Below are positions 1 through 5,213 of a stretch of DNA of 5,280 nt, one piece after another. This DNA is from Muribaculaceae bacterium (GTDB lineage Bacteria > Bacteroidota > Bacteroidia > Bacteroidales > Muribaculaceae). The first letter of the stretch is position 1. Every line of letters begins with the position of its first letter. The DNA is taken from positions 1 to 5,280 of the forward strand of contig VSPO01000160.1 in the NCBI GenBank assembly GCA_009775375.1, read 5' to 3'. The position numbers and the translations under genes were made by a program. A model generated the notes under the pieces. The model was not told the origin of the DNA. It saw only the letters and a list, made by a program, of their open reading frames with translations, and did no database searches.

Positions 1-34
1 AAACCAATTTTCTCATGCCAAATTGCTGTATCAT
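1..34 (-). CDS. possible 5' end of a gene running off the left edge
   Basis: Reading leftward, an ATG at 34-32 opens a frame with no stop to the window edge, giving MIQQFGMRKLV. A second in-frame ATG lies at 16-14. The product cannot be recognised from 11 residues. The main support is positional: a consensus Bacteroidota promoter at 81-111 on the same strand points at it and would leave a leader of about 40 nt. An 11-codon open stretch is weak evidence by itself, so the true start could lie further left. Confidence 0.3.
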   Translation of the reverse strand, partial: MIQQFGMRKLV

Positions 35-80
35 TGTCGGAAATCAAGGGAATTCCGGAATAACGTTGTTTCTTAGACTG

Positions 81-111
81 CAAATTTAATGAAAAAACGC
101 TTAAGTTGCAA
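81..111 (-). promoter_or_regulatory. predicted leftward Bacteroidota promoter
   Basis: On the minus strand, TAAATTTG (88 to 81) matches the Bacteroidota -7 consensus TAnnTTTG exactly. A TTG (111 to 109) lies 20 nt upstream, close to the usual -33 spacing. Transcription would start near 74-77 and run off the left edge. The match is seen in the sequence; promoter activity is inferred. Confidence 0.5.
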
Positions 112-244
112 TGCACAGCACTCCATGCCGGACGCGTTGCGCTTTACGCAAGGTATGAAGTATGAAGGAGGAAGTCGCTCGTGTGGACTCGGTAGGCGCA
201 GACCGGGGACGTCCTGCGCTCTCCATGCCTGACTGAAGGCGGGA
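89..244. other. non-coding spacer downstream of ruvB
   Basis: No convincing gene or tRNA is visible here. Small hairpins are present: TTGCG/CGCAA (137-141/147-151), GCGCAG/CTGCGC (196-201/214-219) and GCCT/AGGC (227-230/237-240). The last two lie just beyond the ruvB stop and could slow or end leftward transcription, but none is followed by a T-run, so no intrinsic terminator is called. TATGAAG is duplicated in tandem at 154-167. CTCCATGCC occurs at 121-129 and again at 221-229. Confidence 0.35.
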
Positions 245-1273
245 TCAGTCGAAGAGGGAGTCGGGCATGTTGGGACGGCGACGCTTCAGATGGGTGTAGG
301 CAAGGTCGGTGGCTTCCCTTCCTCTCGGAGTGCGCTTCAAGAAACCCTCCTTGATAAGGAATGGCTCGTAGACCTCCTCCAGCGTGCCGGAATCCTCGCC
401 AAGAGCCGTGGCAATAGTGGTCAGTCCCACCGGGCCACCCTTGAATTTGTCGATGATGGTCAGCAGGATGCGGTTGTCGATCTCGTCGAGGCCATAGCGG
501 TCGATGTTAAGGGCCTCCAAGGCATGGCGGGATATGTCGATGTCGATAAACCCGTTGCCCTTCACCATCGCGAAATCTCGCACGCGTCGCAAGAGCGAAT
601 TGGATATACGCGGAGTGCCACGACTGCGCAAGGCAATCTCCTGGGCCGCCTCGTCGGAAATGCCCGTCCGTAGAAGGGCGGCTGAACGCTTCACAATCCT
701 TTTCAGCACCTCATGGTCGTAGTATTCCAGATGGCAGTTTATGCCGAAACGGGCACGCAGCGGAGCCGTCAACAGGCCGCTTCGCGTCGTGGCCCCGATC
801 AGAGTGAACGGCTGAAGGGTCAGCTGCACGCTCTTCGCCCCCGGGCCCTTATCGAGAAGGATGTCGATGCGGTAATCCTCCATGGCGGAATAAAGATACT
901 CCTCCACGATGGGGTGCAGGCGATGGATCTCGTCGATGAAAAGCACGTCGTGGGCCTCCAGACTCATGAGGATGCCCGCAAGGTCGCCCGGCTTGTCGAG
1001 CACAGGGCCCGACGTCACCTTGAATCCTACCCCAAGCTCATTGGCCACGATATTCGAGAGCGTGGTCTTCCCCAGGCCCGGAGGGCCATGGAGAAGCGTA
1101 TGGTCGAGAGCCTCGCCGCGCAGGCGGGCGGCCTCCACGAATACGCGCAGGTTGGATATAATCTTGTCCTGCCCGCTGAAATCGTCGAACGCCAGCGGGC
1201 GCAAGGCCTTTTCTATATCTTTCTCCGACTCGCGGGGTTGCTGAGAACGGATGTCGAAATCTTCATCTTCCAT
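245..1273 (-). CDS. ruvB: Holliday junction branch migration ATPase RuvB
   Basis: RuvB is the AAA+ motor that drives branch migration of Holliday junctions with RuvA, before RuvC resolves them. It acts on DNA in the cytoplasm. The 342-residue length is normal for the family. Visible motifs are Walker A GPPGLGKTT (63-71), Walker B/DEAH-like DEIH (114-117), sensor 1 GATTRSG (160-166), an arginine-finger region LRARFG (172-177) and the sensor 2 region RGTPR (218-222). The C-terminal winged-helix DNA-binding domain follows at roughly 270-335 with GPVGL and RTPRGRE. The acidic start MEDEDFDIR resembles the N-terminus I recall for Bacteroides RuvB and supports the ATG at 1273. ruvA and ruvC are not adjacent. 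A -7 box sits 4 nt upstream of the start, suggesting a single-gene, leaderless or nearly leaderless transcript. Confidence 0.97.
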   Translation of the reverse strand: MEDEDFDIRSQQPRESEKDIEKALRPLAFDDFSGQDKIISNLRVFVEAARLRGEALDHTLLHGPPGLGKTTLSNIVANELGVGFKVTSGPVLDKPGDLAGILMSLEAHDVLFIDEIHRLHPIVEEYLYSAMEDYRIDILLDKGPGAKSVQLTLQPFTLIGATTRSGLLTAPLRARFGINCHLEYYDHEVLKRIVKRSAALLRTGISDEAAQEIALRSRGTPRISNSLLRRVRDFAMVKGNGFIDIDISRHALEALNIDRYGLDEIDNRILLTIIDKFKGGPVGLTTIATALGEDSGTLEEVYEPFLIKEGFLKRTPRGREATDLAYTHLKRRRPNMPDSLFD

Positions 1274-1277
1274 ATTG

Positions 1278-1285
1278 CAAAGTTA
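1278..1285 (-). promoter_or_regulatory. predicted ruvB -7 promoter box
   Basis: On the minus strand, TAACTTTG (1285 to 1278) followed by CA matches the Bacteroidota TAnnTTTG element exactly. Only 4 nt separate it from the ruvB ATG, so transcription should begin at or next to the start codon. No well-spaced -33 TTG is present; the nearest (1312 to 1310) is 24 nt upstream instead of about 19-21. Confidence 0.5.
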
Positions 1286-1289
1286 CAAA

Positions 1290-1324
1290 TTTCAGCTGAA
1301 AAGATTGCACAACCTGCAATCTTT
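1290..1324. repeat. palindrome plus 10-bp inverted repeat in the ruvB-cobB spacer
   Basis: TTTCAGCTGAAA (1290-1301) is a perfect 12-bp palindrome. It overlaps by two bases a 10-bp inverted repeat, AAAGATTGCA (1300-1309) and TGCAATCTTT (1315-1324), with loop CAACC. TGCAAT recurs at 1328-1333. The elements lie just upstream of the ruvB -7 box, where a repressor or activator could act. The symmetry is visible; an operator role is only inferred. Confidence 0.4.
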
Positions 1325-1390
1325 AAGTGCAATTTTGCCTCATGTCTCATTTATTTGAGCTAAATTCGCCCATAGTAATGCCAACGGCCC

Positions 1391-1411
1391 GCCGGGGAAG
1401 GCTTATCCGGC
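1391..1411 (+). other. small GC-rich hairpin in the cobB leader
   Basis: GCCGG (1391-1395) pairs with CCGGC (1407-1411) across an 11-nt loop, followed by a pyrimidine-rich stretch beginning TTATTTATTCTC. It lies about 40 nt upstream of cobB. The stem is too short, and the downstream tract too interrupted, to call a terminator with confidence. No clear TAnnTTTG box for cobB was found in the spacer. Confidence 0.2.
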
Positions 1412-1453
1412 TTATTTATTCTCTCTTCAGGGCCAACTAAATAAAAGAGAACT

Positions 1454-2158
1454 ATGGGAAAACCTAAATTAGTGATATCCACAGGCGCGGGAATCAGCGC
1501 CGAGAGCGGCATCTCCACGTTTCGCGACGCGGGAGGGCTCTGGGAAAACTATCCCGTGATGGAAGTGGCCTCGGCCGACGGATTCCGCAAGACCCCGGAG
1601 CTCGTCCATAAATTCTACAACGCCCGCCGGCGCGACTTGCTGACGAAAATACCCAACGCCGCCCACAAGGCCCTCGTGGACCTTGAGAAGGACTACGACG
1701 TGCGGGTCATCACGCAGAACGTCGACGACCTGCACGAAAGAGCGGGGTCGAAGAATGTGCTCCATCTTCACGGCGAGCTTATGAAGATGCGCTCCGTCAG
1801 CGACCCCGACTATATCGAGCCGCTCGACATGGAGCATCTTGAGACGACGCCCGCCACCCGAGGGAAACGTGGCGACCTCATGAGGCCGCACATCGTCTTT
1901 TTCCAGGAGCCTGTGCCCAACATAGAGCTTGCCATGGAATGGGCCTATGAGGCCGACATTTTCGTCGTCATCGGCACGTCGCTGGCCGTCTATCCCGCCG
2001 CCGGGCTCATGCAATGCGTGCGCCCCGGAGTGCCCGTCTACTACATCGACCCCAACCCGGCCGCGTCGGCCACGTCGCGGCCAGGCGTCACCGTAATAAA
2101 GGCCACGGCCACCGAGGGAATGAAGCAACTGGCCGAAATCTTGAAAAGAGATTGTTAA
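1454..2158 (+). CDS. cobB: NAD-dependent protein deacylase, CobB-type sirtuin (class III, SIRT5-like), no zinc cysteines
   Basis: Sirtuins remove acyl groups from protein lysines using NAD+, giving nicotinamide and O-acyl-ADP-ribose. This 234-residue cytoplasmic protein shows the NAD-binding GAGISAESGI (11-20) and FRD (23-25), TQNVDDLHERAG (87-98) and the catalytic histidine H106 in HLHGE. GTSL (174-177) and the DPNP segment of the C-terminal Rossmann fold are also present. Y55 and R58 in FYNARRR match the YxxR pair known from SIRT5 and E. coli CobB to favour succinyl- and malonyl-lysine, so desuccinylase activity is plausible. The zinc module between H106 and about 145 has no cysteines, so the usual zinc site is absent; from memory, Bacteroides homologues share this. 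The common FGE motif reads FQE (150-152). The ATG at 1454 places GAGIS at the usual distance from the N-terminus, behind a purine-rich AAAAGAGA stretch. An inverted repeat follows the stop by 19 nt. Confidence 0.93.
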   Translation: MGKPKLVISTGAGISAESGISTFRDAGGLWENYPVMEVASADGFRKTPELVHKFYNARRRDLLTKIPNAAHKALVDLEKDYDVRVITQNVDDLHERAGSKNVLHLHGELMKMRSVSDPDYIEPLDMEHLETTPATRGKRGDLMRPHIVFFQEPVPNIELAMEWAYEADIFVVIGTSLAVYPAAGLMQCVRPGVPVYYIDPNPAASATSRPGVTVIKATATEGMKQLAEILKRDC

Positions 2159-2177
2159 AAAATACAGAAAATGCCAT

Positions 2178-2222
2178 GAAAACATGTTGAACAACATACG
2201 AGATGTTGTTCAACATGTTTTC
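2178..2222 (+). terminator. perfect 20-bp inverted repeat: likely cobB terminator, possible operator
   Basis: Arms 2178-2197 and 2203-2222 are exact reverse complements with the 5-nt loop ACGAG. The hairpin starts 19 nt after the cobB stop, and its 3' arm ends in TTTTC, so it could act as a terminator, although the stem is AT-rich and the T-run lies inside it. Each arm also contains its own dyad: ATGTTG-AA-CAACAT (2184-2197) and ATGTTG-TT-CAACAT (2203-2216). These are centred 19 bp apart and end a few bases before the downstream promoter, so a protein-binding role is also possible. Confidence 0.6.
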
Positions 2223-2226
2223 GGTG

Positions 2227-2257
2227 TTTAGAAAATAGAAGTTTTTAATTACTTTTG
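2227..2257 (+). promoter_or_regulatory. predicted promoter of the 2-oxoacid:ferredoxin oxidoreductase operon
   Basis: TACTTTTG (2250-2257) matches the Bacteroidota -7 consensus TAnnTTTG. A TTTA (2227-2230), one base from the -33 TTTG, lies 19 nt upstream. Transcription should start near 2261-2264, leaving a leader of about 75 nt before the ferredoxin ATG. The promoter abuts the 2178-2222 inverted repeat. Confidence 0.6.
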
Positions 2258-2337
2258 TGAATTGGAAAACGAATGGCCTTCTTGTAATGGAAGATACACG
2301 TATTCCGCGAGATATAAACAAATTCAGATTAATCGAC

Positions 2338-2568
2338 ATGGCAAAAGTGAAAGGCGCCGTGAGCGTCAATTTAGAAAAGTGCAAGGGGTGCAACCTGTGT
2401 GTAGCCGCGTGTCCCACCTCCACTCTGTCCCTGCAGCCTAACGAGGTGAACGACCGCGGTTATCATTACGCCTACATGGTGAACCCCGACAATTGCACGG
2501 GATGTTGTTCGTGTGCATGGGTCTGCCCGGACGCATGTATAGAGGTGTATCGTGTGAGGCTGGATTGA
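2338..2568 (+). CDS. 2x[4Fe-4S] ferredoxin subunit (delta) of a 2-oxoacid:ferredoxin oxidoreductase
   Basis: This 76-residue protein is a bacterial-type dicluster ferredoxin. Cluster motifs are CxxCxxCxxxCP at C15, C18, C21 and C25, and CxxCxxCxxxCP at C53, C56, C59 and C63. Two further cysteines, C57 and C67, are not needed for the motifs. As the first gene of the operon it should carry electrons between the TPP/FeS catalytic subunit and soluble ferredoxin. The frame stays open upstream, with an ATG at 2287 and a GTG at 2257. I chose the ATG at 2338 because MAKVKGAV matches the N-terminus I recall for Bacteroides homologues of about 75 residues, and because the GTG lies inside the predicted -7 box. 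No Shine-Dalgarno is seen, only an AT-rich leader, as is normal for this phylum. A 38-nt gap separates it from the alpha-subunit gene. Confidence 0.93.
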   Translation: MAKVKGAVSVNLEKCKGCNLCVAACPTSTLSLQPNEVNDRGYHYAYMVNPDNCTGCCSCAWVCPDACIEVYRVRLD

Positions 2569-2606
2569 ATGCTTCGTATTAATGAATCAAAGAAGAGTAA
2601 GCAGTT

Positions 2607-3689
2607 ATGAAAGAAGAGGTAAAACTAATGAAGGGTAACGAGGCCGTTGCACACGCCGCCATCCGGTATGGCTGCGACGGCTATTTCGGCTACCCTATCA
2701 CGCCGCAATCAGAGGTGCTTGAGACCCTGGAGCTCCTGGCCCCGTGGGACACGACCGGAATGGTGGTGCTTCAGGCCGAGTCGGAGGTAGCGGCAATAAA
2801 TATGGTGTATGGCGGGGCAGCCACGGGAAAGGCCGTCATGACATCGTCGTCATCTCCCGGCATAAGCCTGAAGCAAGAGGGCATCTCCTACCTGGCTGGG
2901 GCCGAATTGCCGGCGTTGATACTCAACGTCATGCGCGGAGGTCCCGGCCTTGGCACTATCCAGCCTTCGCAGGCCGACTATTTCCAGGCCACGAAGGGGG
3001 GCGGACACGGCGACTATCATCTCATCGTGTTGGCTCCGTCGACTGTGCAGGAGATGGTGGACTTCGTTGGCCTTGGATTCGACCTGTCGTTTAAATATCG
3101 CACTCCTGCCATGATTCTTGCCGACGGCATCGTCGGGCAGATGATGGAGAAGGTGGTGCTTCCCGAGCAGCGTCCACGCCGCACGGAAGAGGAGGTGCGT
3201 CGGCAATGTCCCTGGGCCGCCAACGGCCGCGAGGGGCTTAGAAAGCGCAACGTCATAACCTCCCTTGAGCTCGAATCGAGCAAGATGGAGGAGATCAACG
3301 ACCGTCTGCAGGCCCGCTACGAGGAGATCCGCAAGGCGGAGCCGAGATGGGAAGAGATCGAGGTGGATGAGGCCGACTATCTGATCGTGGCTTTCGGATC
3401 GGTGGCCAGGATTTGCACGAAAGCCGCCATGATGGCCCGCGAGCAGGGTATAAAGGTGGGCATCGTGCGCCCCATCACGCTATGGCCCTTCCCGGAAGAG
3501 GCGGTCAGGAAAGCCGCAGAGGGGAAGAAAGGGATTCTTTGCGTGGAGCTTAACGCAGGGCAGATGATAGAAGACGTGCGCCTGTCGATCCACGACTCCA
3601 TCCCCGTCAGGCATTTCGGAAGGCTTGGAGGCATCATTCCAAGCCCGCAGGAAGTGGTCGACGCTTTGACCAACAAACTAATCAAATGA
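2607..3689 (+). CDS. vorB: 2-oxoacid:ferredoxin oxidoreductase alpha subunit, VorB type (3-methyl-2-oxobutanoate dehydrogenase subunit)
   Basis: This is the alpha subunit of a CoA-dependent 2-oxoacid:ferredoxin oxidoreductase (2-oxo acid + CoA + oxidised ferredoxin to acyl-CoA + CO2 + reduced ferredoxin). The 360-residue length is typical for the separate-subunit form. The N-terminal pyrimidine-binding domain carries the family motif GYPITPQSE (28-36), and QAESE (56-60) lies in the region that holds the conserved TPP-contacting glutamate in this family. The glycine-rich RGGPGLGTIQPSQADYF stretch follows in the same domain. The transketolase C-terminal-like domain II starts near residue 257 (YLIVAFGS) and includes RPITLWPFP and VELNAGQMIEDVR. 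It closely resembles Bacteroides proteins annotated VorB from memory. Whether the substrate is 2-oxoisovalerate, other branched-chain oxo acids or 2-oxoglutarate is not decided by the sequence. AGAAGAG, 10 nt before the ATG, may be a weak ribosome site. The stop overlaps the next gene as ATGA. Confidence 0.95.
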   Translation: MKEEVKLMKGNEAVAHAAIRYGCDGYFGYPITPQSEVLETLELLAPWDTTGMVVLQAESEVAAINMVYGGAATGKAVMTSSSSPGISLKQEGISYLAGAELPALILNVMRGGPGLGTIQPSQADYFQATKGGGHGDYHLIVLAPSTVQEMVDFVGLGFDLSFKYRTPAMILADGIVGQMMEKVVLPEQRPRRTEEEVRRQCPWAANGREGLRKRNVITSLELESSKMEEINDRLQARYEEIRKAEPRWEEIEVDEADYLIVAFGSVARICTKAAMMAREQGIKVGIVRPITLWPFPEEAVRKAAEGKKGILCVELNAGQMIEDVRLSIHDSIPVRHFGRLGGIIPSPQEVVDALTNKLIK

Positions 3690-4456
3690 CCGATATGGAT
3701 ATACAAGATATAATGAGGGAGGAGAACAAGGTCTACTCCAAGCCCGAGCTCCTCGACGACGTTCATATGCACTACTGCCCCGGTTGCAGCCACGGCGTGG
3801 TGCACAAGCTTCTGGCGGAGGTCATAAGCGAACTTGGGCTGACCGAGCGCACCGTGGGCGTTTCCCCGGTGGGATGCGCGGTGTTCGCCTACAATTATGT
3901 GGACGTAGACTGGGTGGAGGCCGCCCACGGGCGTGCCCCGGCCGTGGCCACGGCAATAAGCCGTCTCTGGCCCGACAACGTGGTCTTTACGTATCAGGGC
4001 GACGGCGACATGGCAGCCATCGGCACGGCTGAGACTATCCATGCCGCCAACCGTGGGGAAAACATCGTGATGGTCTTCGTCAACAACGCCATCTATGGAA
4101 TGACGGGCGGGCAGATGGCCCCGACCACCCTAATCGGGCAGAAGACGGCCACAACCCCCTACGGACGCCGGGTGGACCTCAACGGCTATCCGCTGACCAT
4201 CACCAAGCTGATGGCCGAGCTCGACGGGACCTGCTACGTCACCCGTCAGGCCGTGCATACCCCCGCCGCTGTAAGGAAGACAAAAAACGCCCTGAAGGCG
4301 GCTTTCGAAAACGCCCTGGCAAAGAGGGGCACTTCGGTGGTGGAGATCGTATCGACGTGCAGCTCAGGCTGGAAGATGACTCCCCAGGCTTCCAACGAAT
4401 GGATGAGCGAGCATATGTTTGAGAAATATCCGCTGGGCGACCTGAAGAACGTCTGA
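3686..4456 (+). CDS. 2-oxoacid:ferredoxin oxidoreductase beta subunit, TPP- and [4Fe-4S]-binding (VorA/KorB family)
   Basis: This 256-residue catalytic subunit binds thiamine pyrophosphate and the proximal iron-sulfur cluster. The TPP motif is GDGD (105-108), followed about 25 residues later by NN (133-134) and IYGMTGGQ. The four expected cluster ligands are visible: C31 and C34 in CPGC, C64 in SPVGCA, and C225 in STCSSG; the spacing fits the two-subunit archaeal enzymes. HGRAP (81-85) is also conserved in the family. The gene starts within the stop of vorB (ATGA, 3686-3689), a mark of translational coupling and a fixed alpha:beta ratio. Another ATG three codons downstream (3695) is a possible alternative start. 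The symbol is left blank because relatives are named vorA or korB by assumed substrate, which is unresolved here. Confidence 0.95.
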   Translation: MTDMDIQDIMREENKVYSKPELLDDVHMHYCPGCSHGVVHKLLAEVISELGLTERTVGVSPVGCAVFAYNYVDVDWVEAAHGRAPAVATAISRLWPDNVVFTYQGDGDMAAIGTAETIHAANRGENIVMVFVNNAIYGMTGGQMAPTTLIGQKTATTPYGRRVDLNGYPLTITKLMAELDGTCYVTRQAVHTPAAVRKTKNALKAAFENALAKRGTSVVEIVSTCSSGWKMTPQASNEWMSEHMFEKYPLGDLKNV

Positions 4457-4494
4457 CGGGCGGATGTTGGATTTATTTTAACGACAAGAATATC

Positions 4495-5043
4495 ATGACA
4501 CAGGAAATCATTATAGCCGGCTTCGGCGGACAGGGAGTGCTTTCCATGGGAAAGATCCTCGCATATTCCGGACTGATGGACGGCAAGGAGGTCACATGGA
4601 TGCCATCCTACGGGCCCGAGCAGCGCGGAGGGACGGCCAACGTGACGGTCATCCTCTCCGACGACAGGATATCATCGCCCGTGCTCGACACCTACGACAT
4701 CGTCGTGGCTCTCAACCAGCAGAGTCTCGACAAATTCTCCCCAAAGGTGAAAGCCGGGGGAATCCTCCTCTACGACACGAGCGGAATCCACAAGCATCCT
4801 ACGCGCACCGACATCAAGGTGCTTCCGGTCAATGCAATGGGGGCTACGCTTGAACTTGGAAATTCGAAGGCCTACAATATGGTGGTGATGGGTGCGCTTC
4901 TTGAGGCGATGCCCCACAAGCTTCCGATGGAGAATGTGATGAAGGGATTGAAGAAATCCATCCCCGAACGCCACCACAATCTCCTTCCCCTCAACGGCGA
5001 GGCAATAGAGAAAGGCCGCTCGCTTCTCTCGCAGACCACGTGA
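4495..5043 (+). CDS. 2-oxoacid:ferredoxin oxidoreductase gamma subunit (VorC/KorC-like)
   Basis: The gamma subunit completes the complex; in this enzyme superfamily the gamma domain contributes to CoA binding. The 182-residue protein has the family N-terminus IIIAGFGGQGV (5-15) and the SYGPEQRGGTAN signature (38-49), then a Rossmann-like core to the C-terminus. Its length is normal for a stand-alone gamma subunit. It follows the beta gene after 38 nt on the same strand with no terminator between them. No Shine-Dalgarno is seen, only an AT-rich leader. The 3' end is odd: the final threonine codons and the TGA at 5041-5043 lie in sequence matching the first unit of the downstream repeats (ACCACG then TGATTA), so the last two or three residues may be of repeat origin. 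Confidence 0.93.
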   Translation: MTQEIIIAGFGGQGVLSMGKILAYSGLMDGKEVTWMPSYGPEQRGGTANVTVILSDDRISSPVLDTYDIVVALNQQSLDKFSPKVKAGGILLYDTSGIHKHPTRTDIKVLPVNAMGATLELGNSKAYNMVVMGALLEAMPHKLPMENVMKGLKKSIPERHHNLLPLNGEAIEKGRSLLSQTT

Positions 5044-5124
5044 TTAACCGGACACGCTGACTACTACCGGACACGCGATTTCAAACCACGTTGATTACTG
5101 CAAGACACGCGTTTTCAAACCACG
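5035..5124. repeat. degenerate direct repeats with GACACGC and AACCACG cores
   Basis: Successive imperfect units combine ACCACG, TGATTA-like and GACACGC segments. The clearest pair is 5071-5090 and 5105-5124, identical at 19 of 20 positions with a 34-nt period. CCGGACACGC occurs at 5048-5057 and 5067-5076. The first unit starts in the last codons of the gamma gene. The units are too irregular for a CRISPR array, since there are no constant-length unique spacers. Function is unknown. Confidence 0.7.
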
Positions 5125-5126
5125 GG

Positions 5127-5213
5127 AACCACGAGATTAACCACGAAAACCACGTTTTTTTTGATTTATAATACACTTTAAATCAGCGTGGTTTCGTGGT
5201 TAATCTCGTGGTT
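5127..5213. repeat. long imperfect inverted repeat built of AACCACG heptamers; possible operon terminator
   Basis: The left arm (5127-5154, 28 nt) and right arm (5187-5213, 27 nt) are reverse complements apart from one extra A in a run. Inside them TGATTTA (5162-5168) pairs with TAAATCA (5179-5185) around a 10-nt loop, leaving a bulge of seven T on the left. The left arm carries AACCACG at 5127, 5139 and 5148; the right arm carries CGTGGTT at 5187, 5195 and 5207. As the first strong hairpin after the operon (83 nt past the stop) it may end transcription from either side, but the T-run sits within the structure, so a standard intrinsic terminator is not clear. It may instead be a dispersed repeat element. 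Confidence 0.7.

Noticed and set aside
165..183. AAGGAGG followed 9 nt later by GTG, resembling a strong ribosome site
   Set aside because: The GTG frame ends after four codons (TAG), and Bacteroidota rarely rely on Shine-Dalgarno pairing.
121..229. CTCCATGCC repeated exactly 100 nt apart (121-129 and 221-229)
   Set aside because: A single 9-mer match without extended flanking similarity is not enough to call a repeat or att site.
125..232. 35-codon frame starting at ATG 125 in the left spacer
   Set aside because: Short, arginine/glycine-rich, with no promoter on this strand or ribosome site at its ATG; it fits chance.
713..1363. 216-codon plus-strand frame opposite ruvB
   Set aside because: It lies antisense to the well-conserved RuvB and shows no family motifs.
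1391..1425. Possible riboswitch or attenuator ahead of cobB
   Set aside because: Only a 5-bp stem with a large loop is visible; no known riboswitch core is recognised.
1469..2197. 242-codon open frame on the minus strand opposite cobB
   Set aside because: It is the antisense shadow of a clear sirtuin gene in GC-rich codons; it runs through the downstream hairpin and has no recognisable motifs.
3377..4042. 221-codon minus-strand frame across the alpha/beta junction
   Set aside because: Antisense shadow of two strongly supported genes; low-complexity His/Gly/Val composition typical of reverse-frame reading.
5035..5213. Possible CRISPR array at the right end
   Set aside because: Units are irregular and degenerate, spacings vary (34, 9, 12, 9), there are no unique spacers of constant length and no cas genes.
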